From Nonomuraea ceibae (GTDB lineage: Bacteria; Actinomycetota; Actinomycetes; Streptosporangiales; Streptosporangiaceae), in assembly GCF_019396325.1 (NCBI RefSeq), contig NZ_JAHKRO010000027.1, positions 1 to 64,000 on the forward strand: a DNA stretch of 64,000 nucleotides, written 5' to 3'. This document shows positions 1 to 7,990 of this stretch, piece after piece; the stretch's first letter is position 1; each line of letters starts with the position of its first letter. Both the position numbers and the translations under genes were made by a program. The notes below the pieces were generated by a model that was not told where the DNA came from, made no database searches, and worked only from the letters and a program-made list of their open reading frames with translations.

Positions 1-1636
1 CCGCTTCCGGTTGGTCGCGGGGTGTGGCGGGGGCTGCCGGTTCCGGCCGGGGGGCGGGTGGGGGCGGGTTCTGGTCGCGTGCCGGTGGGGGTGTGTCCGC
101 GCGGGGGTGTTCGGGCCGTTCCGGTCCTGGCTCGCCGCCGGTGGCGGTCTCGGGGGACGCGACGATCGTCGCCGGGACGGTGGCCGGGACCAGGGAGGCG
201 CGCGGAAGCTCCCCCGGGCCCGCGGCATCGGCGCGGGCGGTGGTGGCCGCGCTCTGGCTGTACGGGGTCCGCTCGGCGGGAAGGCTCTGCGGGGCGCGCT
301 CGGCCGGCAGGTTGCGGGCCCGCTCCCCCGGCGGGTCCTGCGCGGCCCGCTCGGCCGGGCGGTCCTGCGGGGCCCGCTCGGCCGGGCGGGTGTGCGGGGT
401 GCGGTCGCCGGGATGGGGCTGCGGTGCGCGGTCACCGGGCGGCTGGTGCGGGGGGCGCGTCGGCGCGGCACGATCGGCGGGGGGCAGCGGCGTGTCGTGG
501 CGCCGGACGACCTCGCCGGCGAGGGCGCCGTTCGGGAGCACCTGCGGTCCGGCGTCGTCCGGGGCTCTGGGGGCGGGCGGCGGGGCGGTGTCGGCGTGGG
601 CGGCCCCGGCGAGCGAGGTCTCCCCGAGGGCGGGCCGGGCGGGTGGCGGTGAATCGCCGGCCGGGTGCGCGGGGCCGCCGATCTCGCCGATGGCCGCCAT
701 CGGCAGGTAGCTCACCCGGGCCGACGCCGGGACGTCGAGCCCGCCCGCCACGCCGGAGATGAACGCGTAGCCGAGGTGCGAGGCGTCCAGCTGCCCGCTG
801 GCCGCCAGTGCGGGGACGGCCCCGGCGGTGCCCGCCGCCCCGCCCAGCAGCGCCTGGCCGTACATGCTCTGCCCGATCGCCACGATCTTGTCGCGGACGG
901 CCAGCTCCGCCCGGGACGCGACGTACACCATCTGCTTGCTCAGCAGGCGGGAGAGGGCGGCGTTCGCGCCGCCGAACAGCACGCCGGTGAGGGCGCCGCT
1001 GCCGGTCGACATCGCCAGCGAGGCGAGGTCGAAGTCCCCCGCCTCGCGGTCGCCCCAGAGCTGCTGGGCCACCTGTACGCCGAGGTCCAGGCCGCCCATG
1101 ATCCCGGCGAACTTCAGCGTGTTCATCAGCATGAGCCGCTTGATCGTCTGGATGCTCACCTGGGTCATCAGCGTGTGGTGCCTGATCAGCGCGAGGACGG
1201 CCGGGCCGTTGACGTAGATCCACACCAGCAGCCTGACGATCATCACGCCGAGCAGCGCCAGCGCCGCGTAGATCATCCACTCGGCGTGCTGCATCCGCAC
1301 GCCGTGCGTGCGCAGGGCCTCCGCCTCGTCGCGCAGCGCCCGCTCCAGCACGTCGAGCACCGCTTCGCCGGAGACGGAGCCTGCCTCGCCGCCGAGGGAC
1401 TCGAAGGCCTTCTCGAACGCCTCCTTGGCGACGCCCTCCCATTCCCCGCTGCGTAACAGCCGGGTGACCGCGCCGGCGTCCTCGGCCTTGATCCCGGCCA
1501 GCAGGTCCGCCAGCCGCTCCAGCGCCTGCGCCTCGGCGAGGAGCCCGCCGACGTCGGCCCCGGGGAACGCGCCGCCGGTCAACGGCATGGCCAGCGGCTT
1601 GACCACGTCGGGCACCAGGCTGAGGTCCAGCCCCAT
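1..1636 (-). CDS. CpnT-like WXG-type secreted protein, N-terminal part (runs off window)
   Basis: The frame is open from an ATG at 1636 to the left edge, about 545 codons with no stop, so the C-terminus is missing. Residues 1-110 are helical and charged and carry a WXG-like W66-E67-G68. Residues 121-155 are strongly hydrophobic, and residues 160-305 are Ala/Gly rich. From about residue 320 the chain becomes Pro/Arg/Ala rich with imperfect repeats of the type PAERAPQD. This layout (WXG-like N-domain, hydrophobic stretch, disordered repeat linker) is that of CpnT-like polymorphic toxins exported by type VII secretion, where a toxin domain normally follows the linker. That domain lies outside this window, so its activity is unknown. 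The start overlaps the stop of the YbaB gene (TGATG), implying translational coupling. Family assignment is by architecture only. Confidence 0.7.
   Translation of the reverse strand, partial: MGLDLSLVPDVVKPLAMPLTGGAFPGADVGGLLAEAQALERLADLLAGIKAEDAGAVTRLLRSGEWEGVAKEAFEKAFESLGGEAGSVSGEAVLDVLERALRDEAEALRTHGVRMQHAEWMIYAALALLGVMIVRLLVWIYVNGPAVLALIRHHTLMTQVSIQTIKRLMLMNTLKFAGIMGGLDLGVQVAQQLWGDREAGDFDLASLAMSTGSGALTGVLFGGANAALSRLLSKQMVYVASRAELAVRDKIVAIGQSMYGQALLGGAAGTAGAVPALAASGQLDASHLGYAFISGVAGGLDVPASARVSYLPMAAIGEIGGPAHPAGDSPPPARPALGETSLAGAAHADTAPPPAPRAPDDAGPQVLPNGALAGEVVRRHDTPLPPADRAAPTRPPHQPPGDRAPQPHPGDRTPHTRPAERAPQDRPAERAAQDPPGERARNLPAERAPQSLPAERTPYSQSAATTARADAAGPGELPRASLVPATVPATIVASPETATGGEPGPERPEHPRADTPPPARDQNPPPPAPRPEPAAPATPRDQPEA
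270..480 (-). repeat. Degenerate tandem repeats encoding a Pro/Arg linker
   Basis: Imperfect repeats of about 24-27 bases encode variants of RPAERAPQD and PPGERA within the linker of the CpnT-like protein. They are read in the minus-strand frame. The repeats are protein-level low complexity and are probably prone to copy-number change. Confidence 0.6.
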
Positions 1637-2034
1637 CAGCGCGCGTCCCCCCGCGGCTGCGCCGGGCCGGCACCGGGGAGGAACGCGTCGAGGTCCGTGC
1701 CGTCGCCGAACAGGTCCTCGAACGGGAGGTCCGGCACGAACGGCGCCATCAGCTCCTTCATCTCGTCGGACACCTGCGTGGTCGCCCGCCCGATCTGCTC
1801 GACGAGCACGGCGGACAGTTCCGAGGGCGACAGCCTGCGGTAGACGCGGGGGTCGAACTCGATGGACCGGACCTCGCCGCGCGGGCCGACGGTCACGGTG
1901 ACCAGTCCGTCCCTCGACGTGGCCGTGGCCGACAGCTCCCGGGCCCGCTCGCGCATCCTGCCGAGCTGTTCGGTTTGCTGGTTGACCTCCTGGACGAGTT
2001 GCTCCAGCAGCCGCCACGGCTCGTCTGTCGGCAT
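1636..2034 (-). CDS. YbaB/EbfC family nucleoid-associated protein
   Basis: A 132-residue protein starting at ATG 2034, with GAGGG about 6 bases upstream. Residues 4-35 form a charged amphipathic helix (LLEQLVQEVNQQ, then RMRERARELS). A beta-rich middle follows (VTVTVGPRGEVRSIEFD, residues 44-60), then a second long helix (residues 68-95). This is the YbaB/EbfC fold, a small dimeric DNA-binding family. The acidic/Pro-rich tail from residue 97 is longer than in housekeeping YbaB, as is common for the YbaB paralogues found next to WXG100/ESX genes in actinomycetes. It is coupled to the CpnT-like gene by a one-base stop/start overlap. It may therefore act with that secreted protein rather than as a chromosome organiser; this is inferred from context. 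Confidence 0.75.
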   Translation of the reverse strand: MPTDEPWRLLEQLVQEVNQQTEQLGRMRERARELSATATSRDGLVTVTVGPRGEVRSIEFDPRVYRRLSPSELSAVLVEQIGRATTQVSDEMKELMAPFVPDLPFEDLFGDGTDLDAFLPGAGPAQPRGDAR

Positions 2035-2066
2035 GTGTATCCCTCATGTCCCGTCTGCAACACCAG

Positions 2067-2102
2067 TCCCACAATTACCATCGTTTCCCCGGTTTTGTGG
2101 GA
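2067..2102. promoter_or_regulatory. Inverted repeat in the divergent promoter region
   Basis: TCCCACAA (2067-2074) and TTGTGGGA (2095-2102) are perfect 8-base arms separated by 20 bases. They lie between the divergent YbaB and lipocalin-prenyl synthase genes. A regulator site or a widely spaced dyad is possible; no cognate regulator is adjacent. Confidence 0.35.
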
Positions 2103-2182
2103 TTTGTCGAGTACGGGCGCGGACCGGGCCGATCCGGTGGCAGCGACGGCATGACATCCCTCATCATGACGGTGAGCAACGG

Positions 2183-2194
2183 TACGCATGCGTA
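2183..2194. promoter_or_regulatory. Perfect 12-base palindrome upstream of the fusion gene
   Basis: TACGCATGCGTA is self-complementary and sits 28 bases before the GTG start at 2222. It is a candidate operator for the lipocalin-prenyl synthase gene. Confidence 0.35.
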
Positions 2195-2221
2195 TCGTCA
2201 CCGACCTGAAGGGTGGACGCC

Positions 2222-4339
2222 GTGGGGGTTGAGCCGATCGTCGAGACGGGCACGCAGACGCTTCCCGGCCCCCGTCTCGATCACGAGGAGTGGCGCTTCG
2301 CCGCCGTGCTGCGTGATGAGGGCGGGGTCGAGCACCGGCTGACGGCCGGCTTCCAGGTCCGGCGCGCCACCCGCCCCGGCGGCGGCCCGCTGGTCGCCCA
2401 CGGGTGCGAGTGGGCGACGTGCGAGCCCGGGCAGCCCGCGTACCGGGCCTTCACCTGGTGCGACGACGGCGGGGTCGAGCTGACGCGACAGGAGGCGGCC
2501 GACGGGTGGGACCCGCGCATCGGCGAGGCGGTGCGCGAGGCGTGCGCGGGCGGGCGGCCGATCCTTCCCGCCCGGCTGCTGCCCGGCCCGGCCCGCGTGG
2601 CGGACGATCGCACCGGCCTCGACTTCGGGGGCGTCGCCGAGCTGCGGGCGGCCGGGGACGACGGCTGCCGCGTCGTGCTGCGCGGCGACGGCGACGAGTG
2701 GGAGCTGACCGCGCGCCCGCTCAAGCCGGCCGTGGCGGCGTCCGGCGCGGAGCTCGTCACCCGCCTCGCGGTCGAGGCGACCTGGCGGCGGCCGGAGCAC
2801 CCACCCGTCCCGCTGACCGGGATCGCCCTGTACCGGCACGGGCCCGCCCCGGCGCGGGACGGCCACGCGCGGATCGCCGTGCACCTGGACAACGGGTGGG
2901 ACGTGGTGGCCGCCGACGACGGGCTGCTGCTCGTGGCGCCCGACGGCACCCGCGTCGGCAGCCCCGTCACGCTGGTCCCCGGCGAGAGCTGGATCTCCAC
3001 GACGACGCTGCACGCCTACCCGGTCGTCTGGCGGATCGAGGCACCCGGCGCCGGCCTGTCGCTGCGGGTGACCGCCTGCTTCCCGGAGCAGGAGCGCCAG
3101 GCGGCGTTCGGGCTGGGCGCCCTGTTCGACGCCGCCGTCACGGCCGACGGCGAGCTGGGCGGCGAGCCGGTGCGCGGCGCCGGCTGGCTGGAGATCCAGC
3201 CCGACCACCGCATCACCGACTTCGAAGGGCACGTCGAACGGCTGCGCGACATCACCCACGCCGAGGTCGTACGCCTGTATCCCGACGAGCCCGACCCGGA
3301 CGCCATCGCCACGCTGGCCGGCCTCTCCCCCGCCGGCTCCTGGCCGGTCGAGGCCGTCGCCGGGCCGCTGCACCGCGCGCTGGTCGCGCCCGTCCGCCAC
3401 CTGGCCGACGCGATGGGCAAGGGCTGGCGCAGCTACGCCGCGCTCGCCGCGATGGAGATGCAGGGCGTCGACAGCCGCCACTACCGGGCGCTGGCGGCGC
3501 TCGTCGAGCTGATGCACACCGCCAGCCTCATGGTGGACGACGTCGAGGACAACGCGCCGACGCGGCGCGGCCGGCCCGCCGTCCACACGGTGTTCGGGCA
3601 GGCCACCGCCATCAACACCGGCACCCACACCTATCTGGTCTTCGACCAGGTAGCACGCCATCTGCTGCCCGGCGACCCGGACCGGCGGCTGCGGCTCTAC
3701 CAGGCGTACCTCGACGGCATGCGGCGCAACCACGCCGGTCAGGCACTCGACATCGCCGGGCACCACGACGTGATGGAGCTCGCCGTGGCCACCGGTGACG
3801 CCGCCGCCGTGCTGGAGCGGGTGCGGACCACGCACCGGCTCAAGACGGGCGGGATGGTGCGCGGCGTGGGCGAGTTCGGCGCGATCCTCGGCGGCGCCCG
3901 GGGCGAGCTGCTGGACGCCGTCAGCGCGTACTTCGAGGCCGTGGGGCTGGCGTACCAGATCACCGACGACGTGGCCGACCTGCGGGCGGTGCTGGTCGCG
4001 GACGGCCGTCCTGGCGCACGCGTCGCCAAGCTCCCCGGCGAGGACATCCGCGAGGGCAAGGTCACCTACCCGCTCGCCCACGCGGTCGCGAGGCTGCCGC
4101 GCGACCGGCTGCGGGAGGTGTGGGAGATCGTCCGGGCGGGCGGCGCCGACCCGGTCGCGGCGGCCGAGGTCGCCCGCGCCGTGGACCGCTGCGGCGCCAC
4201 CGGGGCGAGCCTGGCCGACGCGCGCACGGCCGTCGACCAGGCGTGGCGTCCGCTGCAGGCCCTGCTGCCGGTCAACCACCACACGGTCATGATCCGGGCT
4301 CTCGGCCTGTACGCGGCCAGCCGTCACCTGGACGAGTGA
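2222..4339 (+). CDS. CrtC/AttH-type lipocalin domain fused to trans-prenyl diphosphate synthase
   Basis: A protein of 705 residues. I chose the GTG at 2222 because AAGGG at 2209-2213 is 8 bases away; an in-frame GTG at 2213 sits on top of that site. Residues 1 to about 340 resemble the CrtC (carotenoid 1,2-hydratase)/AttH lipocalin-like family: an early W-R-F strand, then STTTLHAYPVVWRIEAP, a polar strand with an acidic/QE segment, and a terminal GAGWLEIQ strand. From about residue 370 a complete class I isoprenyl diphosphate synthase follows: GKGWR near 397 (GKxxR), DDVED near 439 followed by RRGRP (first Asp-rich motif), LKTGG, YQITDDVAD near 582 (second motif) and EDIREGKVTYP. All metal and diphosphate ligands are present, so prenyl transfer is likely. 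Small residues (Ser, Ala) 4 and 5 before the first DD argue for products longer than FPP. The role of the N-domain, for example hydration or cyclisation of the product, is inference. The 3' end overlaps the MMPL gene tail to tail. Confidence 0.8.
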   Translation: MGVEPIVETGTQTLPGPRLDHEEWRFAAVLRDEGGVEHRLTAGFQVRRATRPGGGPLVAHGCEWATCEPGQPAYRAFTWCDDGGVELTRQEAADGWDPRIGEAVREACAGGRPILPARLLPGPARVADDRTGLDFGGVAELRAAGDDGCRVVLRGDGDEWELTARPLKPAVAASGAELVTRLAVEATWRRPEHPPVPLTGIALYRHGPAPARDGHARIAVHLDNGWDVVAADDGLLLVAPDGTRVGSPVTLVPGESWISTTTLHAYPVVWRIEAPGAGLSLRVTACFPEQERQAAFGLGALFDAAVTADGELGGEPVRGAGWLEIQPDHRITDFEGHVERLRDITHAEVVRLYPDEPDPDAIATLAGLSPAGSWPVEAVAGPLHRALVAPVRHLADAMGKGWRSYAALAAMEMQGVDSRHYRALAALVELMHTASLMVDDVEDNAPTRRGRPAVHTVFGQATAINTGTHTYLVFDQVARHLLPGDPDRRLRLYQAYLDGMRRNHAGQALDIAGHHDVMELAVATGDAAAVLERVRTTHRLKTGGMVRGVGEFGAILGGARGELLDAVSAYFEAVGLAYQITDDVADLRAVLVADGRPGARVAKLPGEDIREGKVTYPLAHAVARLPRDRLREVWEIVRAGGADPVAAAEVARAVDRCGATGASLADARTAVDQAWRPLQALLPVNHHTVMIRALGLYAASRHLDE

Positions 4340-6459
4340 CGCGCGAACGGCAGCCACCAGTTGCGGTCGCCGAACAGCCGCATGAGCGCCGGTACGAGGA
4401 CCAGCCGGATGACGGTCGCGTCGATCACGATCGCGACCGCGACCGTGAGCCCGAGCTGCACCAGATGGCGGCTGTCGGCTGTGAGCAGCGCCGCGAACGT
4501 GGCGACCATGCAGGCGGCGGCCACGGTGATCGGCCTGGCGGTGTGCGTCAGGCCGTCGGCCACGGCGGCGGTGTTGTCGCCGTGGGCCTGGTAGTGCTCG
4601 GCGACGCGATGGATGAGGAAGATCTCGTAGTCGATCGACAGGCCGAACACCAGCGTGAACGCCAGCAGCGGGACCAGCGTGTCGACCTCGCCGCCGACCA
4701 GGCCGGGAAAGTGGCGGGTGGCCAGGGTCAGCAGGCCGAACGCGGCGAGGACGGCCAGCAGGTTCATCACGACGGCCTTGACCGGCAGCACGACGCTGCG
4801 GAACGTCACCAGCAGGAACACCAGCGAGCAGCCCAGCACCAGCGGGATCACGGTGCCGAGCTGGGCGGCGGTCTCGTCCATGAGATCGGCGAAGATCACC
4901 GTGGGCCCGGTCACGTACACCCGCTGGCCGGGCGGCAGCGTCGCGGGCGCGAGCCGCCCGGTGATCTGCCGGGCCAGCTCGGTGGTGGCCGGGTCGTCGA
5001 GGCTGGTCCGGGTGAAGACGGTCACCACGGTGAGGTCGCGGCCGTTGTCGACCGAGGTGGCCAGCGACACCCTGGCGTCGTCCTTGAGCGCGGCGACCAG
5101 TGCGAAGGTGTCGACCGGCGGCGTGCCGGCGGGGTGCGGCAGCACGACGGCCAGGCCCGAGGCGATGCCGTCGGCCTCCATGTGCGCCAGGCCGCGCGCG
5201 AAGTCGGTGCCCGCGAGCGCCGGCCGGTCCAGGTCGAAGCCGAGACGCACCCCGGTCAGCGGGGCGGCGGCCAGCAGCAGCGCCCCGGAGCAGGCCAGCG
5301 TGTAGGCGACGGGACGGCGCATGAGGTGCCGGGCCCATCGCGCCCAGCCGTCACCGCCCGCCGGAGCGGCGGCGCGGCGGCGGAGCAGCCACCTGTCGGC
5401 GGCCACGAGCAGGGCCGGTAGCAGCGTGACGGCGACTGCGGCCGCCACCACGGCCGTCACGCTGACCGCCACCGCCATGGTGCGGATCATGGGCGTGCGG
5501 ACGACCAGCAGCGCCGCCGACGTGAGCGCCACCCCTAGCGCGCACCAGGCCGCCGTGCGCCCGGCGGTGGCCACCGCGGCCCCGGCCGCGTCATGCCGGT
5601 CGTGCCCGGCGGCCCGCGACCGGCGGTAGCGCAGCAGGATCAGCAGCGCGTAGTCGAGGCCGAGCCCCAGCCCGACGGTGGCCGCCACGGCGAGCATGAA
5701 CGTGTTGACCGTCACGCCCAGCAGGCTCGCCGCGCCCAGCAGGCCGAGGCACGTCACGGTCACCGCCCCGGCCACCGCCAGCACCGCCACGGCCGCCCCG
5801 ACCGCGCCCAGCCCGGCCGCCAGCGCCAGCAGCGACAGCGGCACGGCCAGCAGCTCGGCCCGCCGGAGGTCGGCCAGGTCGGCCTGCTTGACCACGGTCA
5901 GCAGCGCGCCCTCGGCCACCACGTGCACCTCGACGCGCCCTCCGGAGGCCCGCCCGGCCGCGTCACCGGCCGCGCGCAGCAGCGACGGCAGCGCCTCCTG
6001 CCTGGCCCGCTGGTCGCCGTTGACGCCGAGGAGCGCGTACACGCGCCGCCGGTCCTGCCCCGGCACGGCGGGCAGCAGCCGGACCCCGCCCACCAGGGGC
6101 CGGGCGGCCACGGCGCGCGTAGCGTCGTGGAGGGCCCGCTGGTAGGGGCCGTCGGCGTCGGTGAGCGTCGCGGAGGCGAACACCATCAGCATCTGCTCGC
6201 CGCCGAGCTGCGGAAAGCCCTGCTGCAACAGCCGCGCGGCGTCGGCCGAGCCCGACCCCTCGACCCGGACGGCGGGCGCGGCCGAGCGTTCGACGAGGCC
6301 GGGGACCAGCACCGCCGACCCGGCCACGAGCGCCAGCCACGCGGCGAGGATCACCCGGCGGCGGCGCGCCGCCAGCACGCCCAGCCGCCACCAGAGCGAG
6401 CGACGCTCCCGGCGCTCGGCGGCCGACTCGCCGGCCGACGCGTGTGAGGACACCACCAC
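4324..6459 (-). CDS. MMPL family (RND superfamily) transporter
   Basis: A 711-residue protein with GTG start at 6459 preceded by AGGAGG at 7-base spacing. It has two homologous halves, each a membrane helix, an extracytoplasmic loop and a five-helix bundle. The paired signature segments GLGLDYAL (first half) and GLSIDYEIFLIHR (second half) carry the conserved Asp-Tyr used for proton coupling in MMPL proteins. Helix 1 lies near residues 33-54 after a basic N-terminus. MMPL proteins export lipids, polyketides or other hydrophobic molecules across the cytoplasmic membrane. The last 16 bases overlap the end of the prenyl-synthase fusion on the other strand. The two genes are convergent, so co-regulation is not implied, though a hydrophobic substrate would fit both. 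Confidence 0.9.
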   Translation of the reverse strand: MVVSSHASAGESAAERRERRSLWWRLGVLAARRRRVILAAWLALVAGSAVLVPGLVERSAAPAVRVEGSGSADAARLLQQGFPQLGGEQMLMVFASATLTDADGPYQRALHDATRAVAARPLVGGVRLLPAVPGQDRRRVYALLGVNGDQRARQEALPSLLRAAGDAAGRASGGRVEVHVVAEGALLTVVKQADLADLRRAELLAVPLSLLALAAGLGAVGAAVAVLAVAGAVTVTCLGLLGAASLLGVTVNTFMLAVAATVGLGLGLDYALLILLRYRRSRAAGHDRHDAAGAAVATAGRTAAWCALGVALTSAALLVVRTPMIRTMAVAVSVTAVVAAAVAVTLLPALLVAADRWLLRRRAAAPAGGDGWARWARHLMRRPVAYTLACSGALLLAAAPLTGVRLGFDLDRPALAGTDFARGLAHMEADGIASGLAVVLPHPAGTPPVDTFALVAALKDDARVSLATSVDNGRDLTVVTVFTRTSLDDPATTELARQITGRLAPATLPPGQRVYVTGPTVIFADLMDETAAQLGTVIPLVLGCSLVFLLVTFRSVVLPVKAVVMNLLAVLAAFGLLTLATRHFPGLVGGEVDTLVPLLAFTLVFGLSIDYEIFLIHRVAEHYQAHGDNTAAVADGLTHTARPITVAAACMVATFAALLTADSRHLVQLGLTVAVAIVIDATVIRLVLVPALMRLFGDRNWWLPFARHSSR

Positions 6460-6540
6460 GATGCCGCCTCCTGGTAAGCGGAGCCAAAAGCGTGTTACAG
6501 AGAGTAGTCAATCAGCTCCAGATAGTTATTGGGAGGATGC

Positions 6541-7176
6541 GTGTCCCAGTCACGTCCCGGCCGCGTTCGCGGTCTCGCCGTCGCGGTCGTCGTCGCCGGT
6601 CTCGCAGTGCCGTTCCTGGCCTCCACCGGCTCCGCCGAGACCGTCGCCCGGCAGGTCGCCCGGCAGGTCGCCCGGCAGGTGGCCCGCCCGGCGGCGCAAC
6701 CGGCGGCGGCAGCCGCGGCCGTGCTGAAGTGCGACGTGCGCACCGCGCCCAAGCACCCCATCGCCTTCACCCCCGCGCTGCGCGACGCGGCGGCGCGGCA
6801 CACCGAGGGGCAGGGCGTCCTCCTCCTGGAGAACTGCACCTCGCCTTCGGGCACGATCACCGACATCAAGTCGGGGCGGCTGGAGGTGAGCGGCAGCGCC
6901 ACCGCGAGCTGCCGCGGCGTCGCCGACCTGACCGCGACCGGCACCGCCACCTGGCGCAACGGCCAGGGCACGAGCGTGGGCACCTCCACGCTCACCGCCT
7001 CGCACCCGGGCAGCGCCACCCTGGCCGACAACCTGCTGAGCGGCACCGTCGCCTCCGGCCGGCTCAAGGGCCGCACCTTCAGCGGCAGCGGCACCATGAC
7101 CTCCGACCTGAACCAGTGCACGACCGCCGCCGGATTCACCCAGCTCACCGGCACGGGCCAGATCTCCTTCACCTGA
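6541..7176 (+). CDS. Secreted protein of unknown function with VARQ repeats
   Basis: I placed the start at GTG 6541 because GGGAGG lies just upstream at 6531-6536; the TTG at 6529 lies just 5' of that site. The 211-residue protein has a basic N-terminus, a hydrophobic stretch (GLAVAVVVAGLAVPFLA) and a likely signal peptidase site after STGSA. The mature part opens with VARQ repeated three times plus VARP. It then has a domain with one early Cys (KCDV) and three more (ENCT, ASCRG, NQCTT), which could form two disulfides outside the cell. The Thr/Gly/Ser-rich beta-type C-terminal half resembles other actinomycete secreted hypotheticals. I do not recognise a function. It is divergent from the MMPL gene and shares its upstream region. 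Confidence 0.75.
   Translation: MSQSRPGRVRGLAVAVVVAGLAVPFLASTGSAETVARQVARQVARQVARPAAQPAAAAAAVLKCDVRTAPKHPIAFTPALRDAAARHTEGQGVLLLENCTSPSGTITDIKSGRLEVSGSATASCRGVADLTATGTATWRNGQGTSVGTSTLTASHPGSATLADNLLSGTVASGRLKGRTFSGSGTMTSDLNQCTTAAGFTQLTGTGQISFT
6643..6690 (+). repeat. Three and a half 12-base tandem repeats
   Basis: Three exact copies of GTCGCCCGGCAG at 6643, 6655 and 6667 are followed by a degenerate copy at 6679. They encode VARQ-VARQ-VARQ-VARP directly after the signal peptide of the secreted protein. Exact DNA identity suggests recent expansion. Confidence 0.85.
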
Positions 7177-7215
7177 CCCCGGCGACCGGCCTGCTCGTCC
7201 GCCGCCCCGCCCGGG

Positions 7216-7899
7216 TCAGGCTTCCCGGGCGCGGAGGTAGGCGTCCAGCGCGGCGGCGGCGCTAAGCATGGCCCGGCCCCGCGCTGACAGGCGGGCCTGC
7301 CACTCGCGCAGCGTCGACTCCAGCGGGGCGACGCCTCCGGCGGCGCGGACCTGCGCGATCAGCGGGGCGATCTGTTCCAGCAGGTAGCCGCCCCGCCTGA
7401 GCTGGTGGGCCAGCCGCACGTCCCGTACGTCGGCCGCGCCGTAGACCCGGTAGCCCGTCAGCGGGTCGCGGCGCGGCCGGACGATCCCGGCCTTCTCCCA
7501 CTTGCGCAGCGTGGCGGGCCGCAGGCCGAGCTTCCTGGCCAGCGGGCCGATGAACGTGTCGCCGCGCTCCTGCGGCACGGGCGCCAGATCCCGCAGCGCC
7601 GCCTCGACGGCCTGGAGCGTGCGGCGGTCGTCGAGAAGCAGCCCGTGGCTCTCGTCCACGAGCAGCAGCGCGTCCTCGACGGCCCCCCGGTTGACCGCCT
7701 GCATGATCGACGTGGCCGTCTGGTGGCCGTGCCCCGGCACGAGGGCGAGGAACGCGCGCAGCGCCTCGGCGTGCAGCGGCGTGTATGCGCGGTAGCCGTG
7801 GGCGGTGCGCCCGGCGGCGGGCAGGATGCCGGCGTCCTCGTAGTTTCTGATCGCCTGCGTGGACAGGCCGTGCTCGCGCGCCAGGTCCACCGGCCTCAT
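7216..7899 (-). CDS. MerR family regulator with two HTH domains (TioE-like)
   Basis: A 227-residue protein starting at ATG 7899. Residues 1-70 are a MerR DNA-binding domain (RPVDLAREHGLSTQAIRNYE, then a GYRAYTP wing). Residues about 115-190 contain a second one (LARKLGLRPATLRKWEKAG, then TGYRVYGA). The duplication is typical of the TioE-like MerR subgroup found beside resistance genes in actinomycetes; that label is from family knowledge and was not checked. No metal-binding Cys pattern is seen, so a small organic ligand is more likely than a metal. It is divergent from the erythromycin-esterase gene with 91 bases between start codons, and probably controls both genes. Confidence 0.85.
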   Translation of the reverse strand: MRPVDLAREHGLSTQAIRNYEDAGILPAAGRTAHGYRAYTPLHAEALRAFLALVPGHGHQTATSIMQAVNRGAVEDALLLVDESHGLLLDDRRTLQAVEAALRDLAPVPQERGDTFIGPLARKLGLRPATLRKWEKAGIVRPRRDPLTGYRVYGAADVRDVRLAHQLRRGGYLLEQIAPLIAQVRAAGGVAPLESTLREWQARLSARGRAMLSAAAALDAYLRAREA

Positions 7900-7943
7900 G
7901 GATGCATCACCGTTTGAAGGTCCATCCCGCACAGGTCCCGGAA

Positions 7944-7955
7944 TTTCGCGCGAAA
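7944..7955. promoter_or_regulatory. Palindrome between merR and the esterase gene
   Basis: TTTCGCGCGAAA is a perfect 12-base palindrome in the middle of the 91-base divergent spacer. MerR regulators bind dyads inside the target promoter, so this is the best candidate site for the neighbouring double-HTH regulator. Confidence 0.45.
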
Positions 7956-7990
7956 GTTTACACCGGCTGTTCAACGATACCGTCGAAGGC

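Noticed and set aside
432..1673. A 413-residue minus-strand frame overlapping the CpnT-like gene.
   Set aside because: The sequence is Arg/Gly-rich shadow; the neighbouring frame gives hydrophobic helices, a WXG motif and coupling to YbaB.
2198..5338. A very long open frame on the minus strand, antisense to the lipocalin-prenyl synthase and in another frame of the MMPL gene.
   Set aside because: Composition is Arg/Gly/Ala/His repeats typical of antisense reading in high-GC DNA, with no family motif; the plus-strand and MMPL frames carry complete motifs.
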